A stretch of DNA of 64,000 nt from Thiocapsa roseopersicina (GTDB lineage Bacteria; Pseudomonadota; Gammaproteobacteria; Chromatiales; Chromatiaceae). The stretch lies in NCBI RefSeq assembly GCF_900106925.1, contig NZ_FNNZ01000001.1:372001-436000 (forward strand). The letters run 5' to 3'. Position 1 is the stretch's first letter; the number at the start of each line of letters is the position of its first letter. The translations under genes were made by a program, and so were the position numbers. Below are positions 44,956-53,391 of the stretch, in pieces. The notes below the pieces were generated by a model that saw only the letters and a list, made by a program, of their open reading frames with translations, did no database searches and had not been told where the DNA came from.

Positions 44956-47894
44956 GCGGGTATCTCGCGACCGGCGGTCGGCGCGACCCTTTCCTCCCTC
45001 ACCTGCTGGAAGCGATCCGGCGCGCCGATCGGATCGATCTCGCGGTCGCCTTCATCAAGTCGAGCGGACTGGCACTCATCTTCGACGCGCTTGCCGACGC
45101 CCTTCAATTCCGCACCGCACGTTTGCGCATCCTGACCAGTGACTACCTCGACGTCACCGAGCCGCAAGCCCTGCGTCGGTTGATGCTGCTCGGCGAGCGC
45201 GGTGCCGATATCCGCGTTTTCGAATCCGGCGACCAGAGCTTCCATCTCAAAGCCTACATCACCATCCAAACGCAGGACGGACGCGAGGTCTGGGGCTGCG
45301 CCTTCGTCGGCTCCAGCAACATCAGCCGCACGGCGCTTACCGACGGACTCGAGTGGAACTATCGGGTCGATCGCGTCGGGGATTCCGAATCGACGGGTGG
45401 TGGACCGCTCAACCAGATCTGCGCCGAGTTCGAGTCGCTGATCGTCCATCCTCGGGTTTGTCGGCTCGATGATGCCTGGATCGATGGCTATGACGAGCGT
45501 CGCTCGAAGCTTCGTCACCTGCCGGTTTTCCCGGATTGGGACGAGCCGGAGGCGCCGCGACCTATGCCGAACGAGGTCCAGCTCGAAGCGCTAGCGGCAC
45601 TCGATGCGACCCGCGCCGCCGGCTATCGGCGCGGCTTGGTGGTCATGGCGACCGGTCTCGGCAAGACCTTCTTGGCCGCCTTCGACAGCGAACGCATGTC
45701 CCCTGCGCGACTTCTTTTCGTAGCCCATCGCGAGGAGATCCTGCTCCAAGCCGAGTCGAGCTTTCAGCTGGTTCAACCTGGTCGCCGTGTCGGGCGCTAT
45801 ACCGGCGAGCGCAAGGATGCCGATGTGGACCTCTTGTTCGCCTCGGTTCAGACGCTCGGGCAGTCGCGTCATCTGGAGCGGTTCGCACCGGATCACTTCG
45901 AGTATGTCGTCGTCGATGAATTCCATCACGCCGCGGCGCCGACCTATCGGCGGCTGCTCGGTCATTTCCGGCCGCGTTTCCTGCTTGGCCTGACCGCAAC
46001 CCCCGAGCGAACGGATCAGTCGGACATCCTGAGTCTGTGCGACGACAACCTGGTCTACGGCCGCAACCTGTTCGACGGGGTCACGTTGGGGCTTTTGTGC
46101 CGGTTCCGCTATTACGGCATCTACGACGAGACTGTCGACTATCAGGAGATTCCCTGGCGCAACGGTCGCTTCGATCCCGAGGCGCTCTCGAGCAAGCTCG
46201 CGACCCTCGGGCGAGCCCGCCATGCCTTGGCACATTGGCAGGAGAAGGGCCAAAGCCGGACCCTGGCGTTCTGCGTCTCGCGACGTCATGCGGATTTCAT
46301 GGCAGAGCGCTTCCGCAAAGAGGGCATCCGCGCCTCTGCGGTCTATCAGGGTTCCTCGCTCGATCGCAGCGCCGCCTTGGAGCAGCTCGAACGGGGCGAC
46401 CTCCAAGTGATTTTTTCGGTGGATCTCTTCAACGAGGGCGTGGACTTACCGGCCATCGATACGGTCATGATGCTGCGCCCGACGGAATCGAAGGTCCTGT
46501 TCCTCCAGCAGTTGGGCCGCGGACTGCGGCGAGCACCGGACAAGGATCACTTGGTCGTGCTGGACTTCATCGGCAATCACAAAGGCTTTCTCAACAAACC
46601 ACAGGCGCTCTTCGACGTGGGGTCGGGTTACGCCGCGCTGGCGGACTTCGCGCGCAAGGCGCGTAACGGCGATCTTCCTCTGCCGCCTGGCTGCTTTGCG
46701 ACCTACGATCTTGCCATCATCGATTTCCTCGCGCGCCTTCAAGGACGAGGACCGACATCCGACTATCAGGCTCTGCGAGAATCTCTCGGCCGCCGTCCGA
46801 CCGTCGCTGAGTTTTACCGCAGCGGATCGAGCATGCTGGAACTGCGACGGCTCCACGGTCAATGGTTCGCGTTGTTGCTGGATCAGGACGATCTCGACAC
46901 GCAGGAGACACGCTGCCTCGAACGGCAAGCTGATTTCCTCCGCGAGGTCGAGACCACGGCCATGACCCGCAGCTTCAAAGCCGTGCTGCTGGAATCACTC
47001 CTGGACCACGACGGCTTTCGTCAGCCCTTGTCGGTCGAAGAACTGGCCGAGCACGCCCGTACTGTCTTCCAGCGGAGACGTCGCTTCATCCCGGATCTCC
47101 GAACGGATTTGCAGGATCTGGACGACGCCAAGGCCGGCCAATGGCTGCGTTACTGGCGAGCCAACCCCATCAACGCATGGACCGGGGGCAACCGTTCGGG
47201 ACAGAGCCGGGCCTGGTTCGAGATCCGCGAAGGTCGCTTCCTTCCGACATTCTATGTGGCCGGCGAGGATCTCGATTCATTCCAATCCATGGTTCGAGAG
47301 CTGGTCGACTACCGATTTGCGGCCTACGAGCCGCGTCTAACCAAGGCTTCGACCGGCGAAGAGGCTTCGGAGCGGACTGAGGTGCAATCGACCGAATCGG
47401 CGCGCGTGCTGCCCTTCTCGCGGCCGACCACGGCGACTCCGGCACGCGTCGAGCTCCCGTACTATCCGGACCTTCGCATCGCCTGCGGCCATTTTCGGCG
47501 AGGTCGCGGCGATTCCGAGCAACGTTGCGCCTTTGCCGATCAGGGTTACGGCCGCCTCGATCCCGCACGCGATTTCGTCGCGCGCGCCGTCGGTCACTCC
47601 ATGGACGGCGGATCGCGACCGATCCACGATGGCGACTACCTTCTGTTGGAGCGGATTGCACCGACTCACGCCGGTACCCTCGACGGACAAGTGGTTGCCG
47701 TCGAGCGTCACGACGCCGGCGAGGATCAGTATCTATTGCGTCGTATCATCAAGACGGCGGACGGCCGCTATCGACTCAAGGCCAATCACCCGGACTATCC
47801 GGAAATCGAGGCGGACGAGGAGATGCGGCCATTGGCGAGATTGAGGGCGGTCGTTGACCCGGTGGATATCCTTGATCTCGCTTCTTTGTCCTGA
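44952..47894 (+). CDS. PLD-nuclease / DEAD-type helicase / S24-like fusion protein
   Basis: 980 residues. Order: phospholipase D-like nuclease domain (~1-180, His98-x-Lys100 in FHLKAYI and GSSNIS); superfamily 2 helicase with Walker A VMATGLGKTF (~231-240), DEFHHA box and TATPERT; domain 2 with FSVDLFNEGVDLP and QQLGRGLRR; a DUF3427-like region; and at the C-terminus (~850-975) a LexA/S24-like peptidase fold with the Ser in GHSMDGGSRPIHDGDYLL. Where LexA has its catalytic Lys (V-K-R-L) this protein has LLRRII, so proteolysis may be lost. Such PLD-helicase-DUF3427 proteins occur in defence islands. The methyltransferase ahead overlaps it by 4 bp. Confidence 0.88.
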   Translation: MSGYLATGGRRDPFLPHLLEAIRRADRIDLAVAFIKSSGLALIFDALADALQFRTARLRILTSDYLDVTEPQALRRLMLLGERGADIRVFESGDQSFHLKAYITIQTQDGREVWGCAFVGSSNISRTALTDGLEWNYRVDRVGDSESTGGGPLNQICAEFESLIVHPRVCRLDDAWIDGYDERRSKLRHLPVFPDWDEPEAPRPMPNEVQLEALAALDATRAAGYRRGLVVMATGLGKTFLAAFDSERMSPARLLFVAHREEILLQAESSFQLVQPGRRVGRYTGERKDADVDLLFASVQTLGQSRHLERFAPDHFEYVVVDEFHHAAAPTYRRLLGHFRPRFLLGLTATPERTDQSDILSLCDDNLVYGRNLFDGVTLGLLCRFRYYGIYDETVDYQEIPWRNGRFDPEALSSKLATLGRARHALAHWQEKGQSRTLAFCVSRRHADFMAERFRKEGIRASAVYQGSSLDRSAALEQLERGDLQVIFSVDLFNEGVDLPAIDTVMMLRPTESKVLFLQQLGRGLRRAPDKDHLVVLDFIGNHKGFLNKPQALFDVGSGYAALADFARKARNGDLPLPPGCFATYDLAIIDFLARLQGRGPTSDYQALRESLGRRPTVAEFYRSGSSMLELRRLHGQWFALLLDQDDLDTQETRCLERQADFLREVETTAMTRSFKAVLLESLLDHDGFRQPLSVEELAEHARTVFQRRRRFIPDLRTDLQDLDDAKAGQWLRYWRANPINAWTGGNRSGQSRAWFEIREGRFLPTFYVAGEDLDSFQSMVRELVDYRFAAYEPRLTKASTGEEASERTEVQSTESARVLPFSRPTTATPARVELPYYPDLRIACGHFRRGRGDSEQRCAFADQGYGRLDPARDFVARAVGHSMDGGSRPIHDGDYLLLERIAPTHAGTLDGQVVAVERHDAGEDQYLLRRIIKTADGRYRLKANHPDYPEIEADEEMRPLARLRAVVDPVDILDLASLS

Positions 47895-47903
47895 CCTCCA
47901 GCG

Positions 47904-47928
47904 GCGTCGCCGCGGCGCGACGCTTTTA
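47904..47928 (+). terminator. Probable intrinsic terminator after the helicase gene
   Basis: A 7-bp stem GCGTCGC/GCGACGC (47904-47910 and 47917-47923) with a 6-nt loop is followed by four T. It lies 10 bp past the helicase stop. The T-tract is short, so strength is uncertain. The rest of the gap to 48134 holds nothing I recognise. Confidence 0.5.
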
Positions 47929-48134
47929 CAACCTCGGACGAGCGTTCGGATGCCTGCGAGGCATCGCTCATTAAGACCTGCCACCCGAAGTTTCAGTAGC
48001 TCGCGACACCCGCTCTGCGATGTCACGCATGCCCGCGGCGCTCAGCGCTACTTGCCACGATGGCCGGAGTCACGAGCAATGCCGTCTGCGATCCTGCACC
48101 CTATTCCGAAAAGCTGACACCAGAGCAAAGTCCG

Positions 48135-48392
48135 ATGACAGAGCTAATCATTGAAGTTCCTGAAGACATCCTTGTTGCCGAGAAGACGGACGCAGCGAGC
48201 TTTTCGCGCGAGCTACTCCTACTCACCTCAATCAAGCTCTACGAGCTCGGACGGCTGACATCCGGTCGCGCTGCCGAGCTTGCGGGCCTGTCGCGTGTTC
48301 AGTTCCTAATGTCTCTGGACCGGTATCACGTTTTTCCATTATCCGCTGAGCTTGATGAGTTGGAGCAATTGCATGCACAGCCTCATCACTAA
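48135..48392 (+). CDS. UPF0175 family antitoxin-like protein
   Basis: 85 residues from ATG 48135. UPF0175 proteins are small helix-turn-helix antitoxins. The pattern IIEVPEDI ... FSRELLLLTSIKLYELGRLTSGRAAELAGLSRVQFL is the family core, with AAELAGLSRVQFL as the HTH. They are normally followed by a DUF3368 PIN-domain toxin. Here the next frame begins as one but breaks at once, so this is an orphan antitoxin. Confidence 0.85.
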   Translation: MTELIIEVPEDILVAEKTDAASFSRELLLLTSIKLYELGRLTSGRAAELAGLSRVQFLMSLDRYHVFPLSAELDELEQLHAQPHH

Positions 48393-48414
48393 TACCAGTC
48401 CACTGACACGCCGC
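48373..48414 (+). pseudogene. Remnant start of a DUF3368-type PIN toxin
   Basis: ATG 48373 overlaps the UPF0175 end in the usual toxin position and reads HSLITNTSPL, which fits the DUF3368 start (x-V-S-N-T-S-P-L with the first catalytic Asp/Asn region). After about 11 codons similarity stops and the frame continues into unrelated sequence. The toxin body is deleted. Confidence 0.4.
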
Positions 48415-48506
48415 ACGGAACTCAAGTCCTCGGCCAATCCCTTTGACGTCGTCACCTTGGCCCACCGCAGTGCCCCGAGATCGATCCCGCCTGGGGTCTG
48501 GCCTCG

Positions 48507-49025
48507 GTGTATCAGGGGCTCGGCGCTGAACGCATCGACGCCGCGCGTCGGCGCTCCGCCGAATGGATGAGCCCCCGTCGTGCGCTCACGGACAAGATCC
48601 CGACACTCGCCCGCGATGGCTGTGCTCGGGTCGAGTCGGAGCTCAACGCAGCCCCCGGCTATCTGTCGACCGAAGCCCGTGAAGTGATCGAGCAACTCCT
48701 TGAGATGCTGAGGCTGCGAATCGCGACCCTTGACGGGCAGGCTCGGCAGACGCGCATCGAGGTCTGGCGCCGAGGTCTTCCCGAGATCGAGGAGATCGGG
48801 GCACTCGACAAGCATCGGACAGAAGCCATTTTAAAGGACCTGCAAAACCCGCCCAAGACGCTCTCGCCGGAAGAGCATGCCGTGCTCACACCGCTCTTGG
48901 AGGCGCTGGACGCGCATTACGATCAGATGAGCATGGACGAGATTATGGCGCGGATCGAGCGATTGGGGATGAAGCGCCGGCAGGAACTGCTCGCGTGGCT
49001 TGCTCGGCAATTGGTGGCGTGCTGA
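48507..49025 (+). CDS. Hypothetical protein, probably 5'-truncated
   Basis: 172 residues from a GTG at 48507. The open frame extends back to ~48460 without a better start, with coherent coding sequence (PEIDPAWGLASVYQGLG), so the true N-terminus may have been lost with the deleted toxin. The protein is mostly helical and Glu/Arg/Leu-rich (REVIEQLLEMLRLRIATLDG; then LDAHYDQMSMDEIMARIERLGMKRRQELLAWLARQL). I do not recognise a family. Confidence 0.5.
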   Translation: MYQGLGAERIDAARRRSAEWMSPRRALTDKIPTLARDGCARVESELNAAPGYLSTEAREVIEQLLEMLRLRIATLDGQARQTRIEVWRRGLPEIEEIGALDKHRTEAILKDLQNPPKTLSPEEHAVLTPLLEALDAHYDQMSMDEIMARIERLGMKRRQELLAWLARQLVAC

Positions 49026-49101
49026 TGTCTACAGATCGCTGCTGGCCGGCGTTATGATCAAGGTTATCCTGCGTTGATGAGGTTGCAACCGAGAGACTCT
49101 C

Positions 49102-49689
49102 ATGCCTCGAGCCGTACCCAAAACCGGTTCTTTCAACTACGGAGACTATTGTCTTTGGCCCGAGGATGAACGTTGGGAGCTCATCGACGGCGAGGCCTTC
49201 GCCATGGCGCCCGCGCCGACGCGACTGCATCAGGAGTTTGTCGTCGAGTTGGTCGCGCAGATCCACCCCAAGCTGGCGGGCAGCGGCTGTCGGGTTTATG
49301 TCGCTCCATTCGACGTCCGTCTGCCGAAGAACGACGAGGCCGACGCTCGGGTCGAGACGGTCGTGCAACCCGATGTCGCCGTGATCTGCGATTCGCACAA
49401 ACTCGACGCCAAGGGTTGCCGCGGAGCGCCGGATTGGATCGTCGAAATCCTCTCGTCGTCGAGTGCAGTCCATGACCAAGTCCGTAAGCGGGCACTCTAC
49501 GAGCGTCATGGTGTGCGCGAATACTGGTTGCTGCACCCGATCGATCGCGTGCTGACCATCTATCGGCTCGGTGCGGACGGCGCCTACGGGAAGCCGGACG
49601 TTCAGGGTTTGGAAGGACAGACCCCGGTCGGCGTGATCGATGGACTCGAAATCTGCTGGCCGGACACCTCGAGACGGATCAGAACGTGA
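49102..49689 (+). CDS. Uma2 family endonuclease
   Basis: 195 residues. A PD-(D/E)XK fold of the DUF820/Uma2 type: WELIDGEAFAMAPAPTRLHQ at the start, VVQPDVAVICD with the catalytic Asp, and DWIVEILSSSS followed by a Lys-x-x-x-Tyr stretch (VRKRALYERHGVREYWLL). Uma2 proteins are abundant in photosynthetic bacteria and of unclear function, often mobile or in toxin-like contexts. Single gene with no partner on either side. Confidence 0.88.
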   Translation: MPRAVPKTGSFNYGDYCLWPEDERWELIDGEAFAMAPAPTRLHQEFVVELVAQIHPKLAGSGCRVYVAPFDVRLPKNDEADARVETVVQPDVAVICDSHKLDAKGCRGAPDWIVEILSSSSAVHDQVRKRALYERHGVREYWLLHPIDRVLTIYRLGADGAYGKPDVQGLEGQTPVGVIDGLEICWPDTSRRIRT

Positions 49690-49695
49690 GCACGG

Positions 49696-49815
49696 GATCC
49701 TGGCGCACGTTTGGGCGGCTTTGGCTCGGTACATGGCGAGACCGGCCCGGATGAGCAGCGCCTGCGGATCGTCGCCATGGTCGGGGACGATGGCGATTCG
49801 GGATGATATGCTCAA
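49696..49815 (-). pseudogene. Fragment of a GGDEF domain gene
   Basis: On the minus strand, about 40 codons read ISSRIAIVPDHGDDPQALL and then IRAGLAMYRAKAAQTCARI. This is the C-terminal signature of a GGDEF domain (S-I-G-I-A---P--G, then L-x-x-A-D-x-A-M-Y-x-A-K). There is no GGDEF motif and no start or upstream part. It is a relic next to the HepT/MntA genes, overlapping the HepT stop by a few bases. Confidence 0.75.
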
Positions 49816-50174
49816 GACGCCGGATCTGGATCTCGTGATTCCAACGTAAGTATGTGTTCGAGGTTCTGCTGCAATTCCGGGATCTTGTTCTCCACAACAT
49901 CCCAGACGATTCCATAGTCCACTCCCAAGTAGTCGTGGATGACCCGGTCGCGCATCCCGGCCATCGCGCGCCAGGGAACAGTCGGGTGGCGGGTGCGTAA
50001 TGATTCCGGGACGTGTTTGGCCGCCTCGCCGATAATTTCCAGGCTACGTACAAAGGCCCGTTGCAGTGTGGGATCGGTGAAAAAGGACCCGCGGTCGAGG
50101 CCCGCCGTCTTATCTTGGAGGTAGCGGGCCTCGTCGAGCATATGCTTGAGGTAAGCCAGTTCATCCAAGGACAT
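49812..50174 (-). CDS. hepT: HepT-like ribonuclease toxin (DUF86)
   Basis: 120 residues. HEPN-fold RNase of the HepT/MntA toxin-antitoxin system. The catalytic R-x4-H-x-Y motif is RDRVIHDY; the Tyr is the residue that MntA modifies with AMP. FVRSLEIIGEAAKHVPE is the other conserved stretch. It overlaps the upstream mntA-like gene by 14 bp, so the two are translated together. Confidence 0.9.
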   Translation of the reverse strand: MSLDELAYLKHMLDEARYLQDKTAGLDRGSFFTDPTLQRAFVRSLEIIGEAAKHVPESLRTRHPTVPWRAMAGMRDRVIHDYLGVDYGIVWDVVENKIPELQQNLEHILTLESRDPDPAS

Positions 50175-50484
50175 ATTCGATGTCCCTCAGAATATGAGGC
50201 CCTAGATGTGGGCTCAGACTGTGCGGTGTGATGATTTCCACACGGCGCCCGAGCATGGATTCGCAATAAAAGCTCAGGTCCATGAAATGATCGAAAGTGG
50301 CCTGACCCGGTATGAACTCGACGTAGAGGTCCACGTCGCTCGAGGGGGTCGGCCGATTGTGTCGAAAGGATCCAAACAGGCCCAAGCGCTGCACCCCGAA
50401 ACGGCGTAATGACGGCTCGTTGATGCTCAGACGGTGAATCAGGTCGCCTTTGCTGGTCACTGGCTGTTGGCGGGAAGCGCTCAT
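50161..50484 (-). CDS. mntA: MntA-like nucleotidyltransferase antitoxin
   Basis: 107 residues from ATG 50484; an in-frame ATG at 50589 would add a low-complexity leader of 35 residues. Minimal nucleotidyltransferase: GLFGSFRHNRPTPSSDVDLYVEF gives the G-S-x10-D-x-D active site. It is expected to transfer AMP onto the HepT Tyr and so block the RNase. Upstream partner of hepT in one operon. Confidence 0.88.
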   Translation of the reverse strand: MSASRQQPVTSKGDLIHRLSINEPSLRRFGVQRLGLFGSFRHNRPTPSSDVDLYVEFIPGQATFDHFMDLSFYCESMLGRRVEIITPHSLSPHLGPHILRDIEYVLG

Positions 50485-50645
50485 GGCTGGTGCGGTGAAC
50501 AACTCCGAATCTGATCGTGACGGCATGCTAACGCCCGAAGGGGAACTGCGTCCAACAGCGCTCGACTTCATGTGCGGCGAGGATTCCAAACAGATGGATC
50601 GAACCGATGATCAGGTCGACACGGCCGGTGCGCCTTGAGAACCCG

Positions 50646-53300
50646 ATGAGCGCAGGCAAGACAATCGCGGGGCGCCGTTATCTGCATCGCACCCTGCTCG
50701 AGCAGTCCGAGGCCGAGCTGATCGAGGCGGTGGCGACGGCTTTGGAGATGCTTCGGGTGTCGATCGAGCCCGATTTCAATGTCGTGCGCGTTGCCGCTGA
50801 CGGCTCCGAGGTGGCCTTCCTCAGCTATCCGGACTTTTTCGAGAACCCCTTCCCGGCCCTGAAGGAGAGCTGGCGTGTGGATCGCACAACCGGCGAGACG
50901 GGCTATCGCACCTATGCCGACTCGCTCAATCCACCCATCCTGCATCGCAAGGAGCTCTTGCTGCCGGGCGATTATCCGGGCCGAACCGAATATGTCGCCT
51001 TGACCGAGCAGGCCGAGTCGATCGGTCTGTTCGACGACCCCAAGCGTATTGGCTATCGGCGTCAGTGGGAGGCGCTGGTCGCGGATGCCGGTTACCGGAT
51101 CGACGGTCACACGCTGGTCCCGATCGGCAATCTCGACGGTCTCGCGGGCGAGGCTGCCGACGGGGACTTCGCCTCGCCCGAAGCGGGGGAGGGCGGCGTC
51201 TTGCTTCGCGACGTCGTCGGACTCGGCGGCGCGCTCGATTGGGAGGCGGCTCGACATCGCACCGCGATGGTCCGTTACGGCTTCTCGGCACCGGTGCAGA
51301 CGCTGGCCCGGCATGGATTCCTGGATGGCCGCTATCGTCTCTTCGACTACGGCTGTGGGCGCGGCGACGACGTGCGCGGCTTGCGCGAGAACGGACTGAC
51401 CGCATCCGGATGGGATCCCTATTTCGCGTCGGAGGAGCCGATCGCATCGGCCGATATCGTCAACCTCGGTTTCGTGATCAACGTCATCGAGGACTTCGAC
51501 GAGCGGCTTGTGGCTTTGACGCGGGCCTGGTCGCTGGCCGAGCGGCTGTTGGTTGTGTCGGTCATGCTCGCCAATCAGAACGATCCGCGCGGGGAGCGTT
51601 TCCGAGACGGCGTCATGACCCAACGCGGCACCTTCCAGCGCTATTACACCCAGTCCGAGATCAAGGCGTATCTGGAGCAGGTGCTGGACGAGGAGCCGAT
51701 CCCGGTCGCGCCGGGCGTGCTCTATGTGTTTCGCGACAAGGAGGCGGAGCAGCGGTTTCTGGTCGAGCGTTACAGCCGTCGGCGCAACCGGCTCAGGGTG
51801 CCGAGCACGCGCCCTGCGCCGATCCCTCGCGAGCGGCCGGCTCGGCGCGATCGCGCGGCGGAGCGCTATGACGTCTATCGCGAGCCGTTGGAGCGCCTTT
51901 GGGAGACCTGGCTGCGTCTGGGTCGAGCGCCGGACAAGAGCGAGGTGGATGACCTGTTGCCCTTGATCGAGGGCTTCGGCAGTCTCGGCAAGGCCATGCG
52001 TTTCCTCGCTGAGCAGAAGGGACAGGACGTCGTGGACGCTGCCCTGGCCGAGGCCGAGCATGCGCGCATTGCCGACCTGGAGGTCTATCTCGCGCTTCAG
52101 CAGTTCAGTCGACGTCGCGCCTACAAGCATCTGGACGCGGGATTGCAGCGCGACATCAAAGCGTTCTTCGGCGACTACCCGGCGGCGTTTGAGGCCGGTC
52201 GCGTGCAGCTCTTCCGGATCGCCGACACCGAAGCGATCGCCGCCGCCTGCCGATCGGCCGCCGAGCATGGTCTGGGGTGGCTGGAGCCGGGCGCCTCGCT
52301 GCAACTGCACAGTCGATTGGTCGAGCAGCTCCCGGCGCTTTTGCGGGTGTATGTCGGCGCCGCGTCGATGCTCTACGGCGATATCCGGGAGGCGGATCTG
52401 GTGAAGATCCACATCGGCTCGGGCAAGGTGAGCCTGATGCGGTATGACGATTTCGACGGCAGGGCGCTGCCGCGGATGGTCGAGCGGGTCAAAATCAAGC
52501 TGCGCGAGCAGGATATCGATTACTTTGCCTATGGCGAGGACTTTGAGCCGCCGTATCTGTATCGCAAGGCGCGTTATCTGAACGAGGAGTACGAGGGGTA
52601 TCCGGAGCAGCTCGCCTTCGACGAGTCGCTCGATGCGCTGGGGTTGCTGCCCGCGTCGGGATACGGCCCGGCGCCGGCGGTATTCGATGCGCTGCTGGAG
52701 AGCCAGCGCTGGGCGATCGAAGACAATGCCCTGGTGCGGTCTCGGACCCTTCCGGACCCGGACGCGCCCTGCGGGCGTTTTCTCACCTACCGTCAATTGA
52801 TCGAGTGCGGCGAGACGCAGGCCGCAACCGGTCTCGCCAACCGTCCGGAGCAGCCCGAGAGCTACACGGCGTTGTGCGATCTGGCCACGCAAATCCTGGA
52901 TCCCGTGATCGAGTATTTCGGCATGATCCGGCTGACTTACGGATTTTGCTCGGCGCCCCTGGCCAAGGCGATTGCAGGTCGCATCGATCCTAAGCGCGAT
53001 CAGCATGCCGCCCATGAGGTCAATCGTCTGGGGCGCCCGATCTGCCCGCGTCTAGGCGCCGCGGCGGATTTTCTGGTCGAGGACGAGAACATGCTCGAGG
53101 TGGCGCGCTGGGTCGTCGCCGAGACGCCCTTCGATCGGCTGTACTTCTACGGCGACGACAAACCGATCCATGTGAGCTATGGACCCGAGCACAGCCGTCA
53201 GGTGGTGTTCATGCTGCCGGGGAAAAGCGGTCGGCTGGTGCCCAAGTGCGTGCCGATCGATCGGATGTCGCGGTGCCGGATGCGGTCGTCGGTCGTTTAA
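50646..53300 (+). CDS. Methyltransferase-like protein of the DNA phosphorothioation-associated type, with M15-like C-terminus
   Basis: 884 residues from ATG 50646; an earlier in-frame ATG at 50607 adds 13 residues. It resembles the putative methyltransferases annotated as phosphorothioation-associated. An N-terminal region (~1-215, HRKELLLPGDYPG) precedes a SAM fold, LFDYGCGRGDDVRGLR and NLGFVINVIEDF. A helical middle follows, with a second conserved block (LVKIHIGSGKVSLMRYDDF). The last ~130 residues look like a zinc-peptidase M15/hedgehog fold (GAAADFLVED, then PFDRLYFYGD and IHVSYGPE), with the first metal His replaced (CPRLG). No dnd or ssp genes are in the window. It lies 91 bp upstream of the SMC-like operon, on the same strand. 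Confidence 0.75.
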   Translation: MSAGKTIAGRRYLHRTLLEQSEAELIEAVATALEMLRVSIEPDFNVVRVAADGSEVAFLSYPDFFENPFPALKESWRVDRTTGETGYRTYADSLNPPILHRKELLLPGDYPGRTEYVALTEQAESIGLFDDPKRIGYRRQWEALVADAGYRIDGHTLVPIGNLDGLAGEAADGDFASPEAGEGGVLLRDVVGLGGALDWEAARHRTAMVRYGFSAPVQTLARHGFLDGRYRLFDYGCGRGDDVRGLRENGLTASGWDPYFASEEPIASADIVNLGFVINVIEDFDERLVALTRAWSLAERLLVVSVMLANQNDPRGERFRDGVMTQRGTFQRYYTQSEIKAYLEQVLDEEPIPVAPGVLYVFRDKEAEQRFLVERYSRRRNRLRVPSTRPAPIPRERPARRDRAAERYDVYREPLERLWETWLRLGRAPDKSEVDDLLPLIEGFGSLGKAMRFLAEQKGQDVVDAALAEAEHARIADLEVYLALQQFSRRRAYKHLDAGLQRDIKAFFGDYPAAFEAGRVQLFRIADTEAIAAACRSAAEHGLGWLEPGASLQLHSRLVEQLPALLRVYVGAASMLYGDIREADLVKIHIGSGKVSLMRYDDFDGRALPRMVERVKIKLREQDIDYFAYGEDFEPPYLYRKARYLNEEYEGYPEQLAFDESLDALGLLPASGYGPAPAVFDALLESQRWAIEDNALVRSRTLPDPDAPCGRFLTYRQLIECGETQAATGLANRPEQPESYTALCDLATQILDPVIEYFGMIRLTYGFCSAPLAKAIAGRIDPKRDQHAAHEVNRLGRPICPRLGAAADFLVEDENMLEVARWVVAETPFDRLYFYGDDKPIHVSYGPEHSRQVVFMLPGKSGRLVPKCVPIDRMSRCRMRSSVV

Positions 53301-53391
53301 GCGATTCCGGGAAAGGAACGACGACCGTGTAGCATGCCGAGTGATCGTCGCTGCCGTTCGGCACAACTCGCCGTTTCACGGAAAGATCCGC

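Noticed and set aside
50568-53015. 815-residue ORF opposite the methyltransferase gene
   Set aside because: Shadow frame; the plus-strand frame has clear SAM-binding motifs, the minus-strand frame none.
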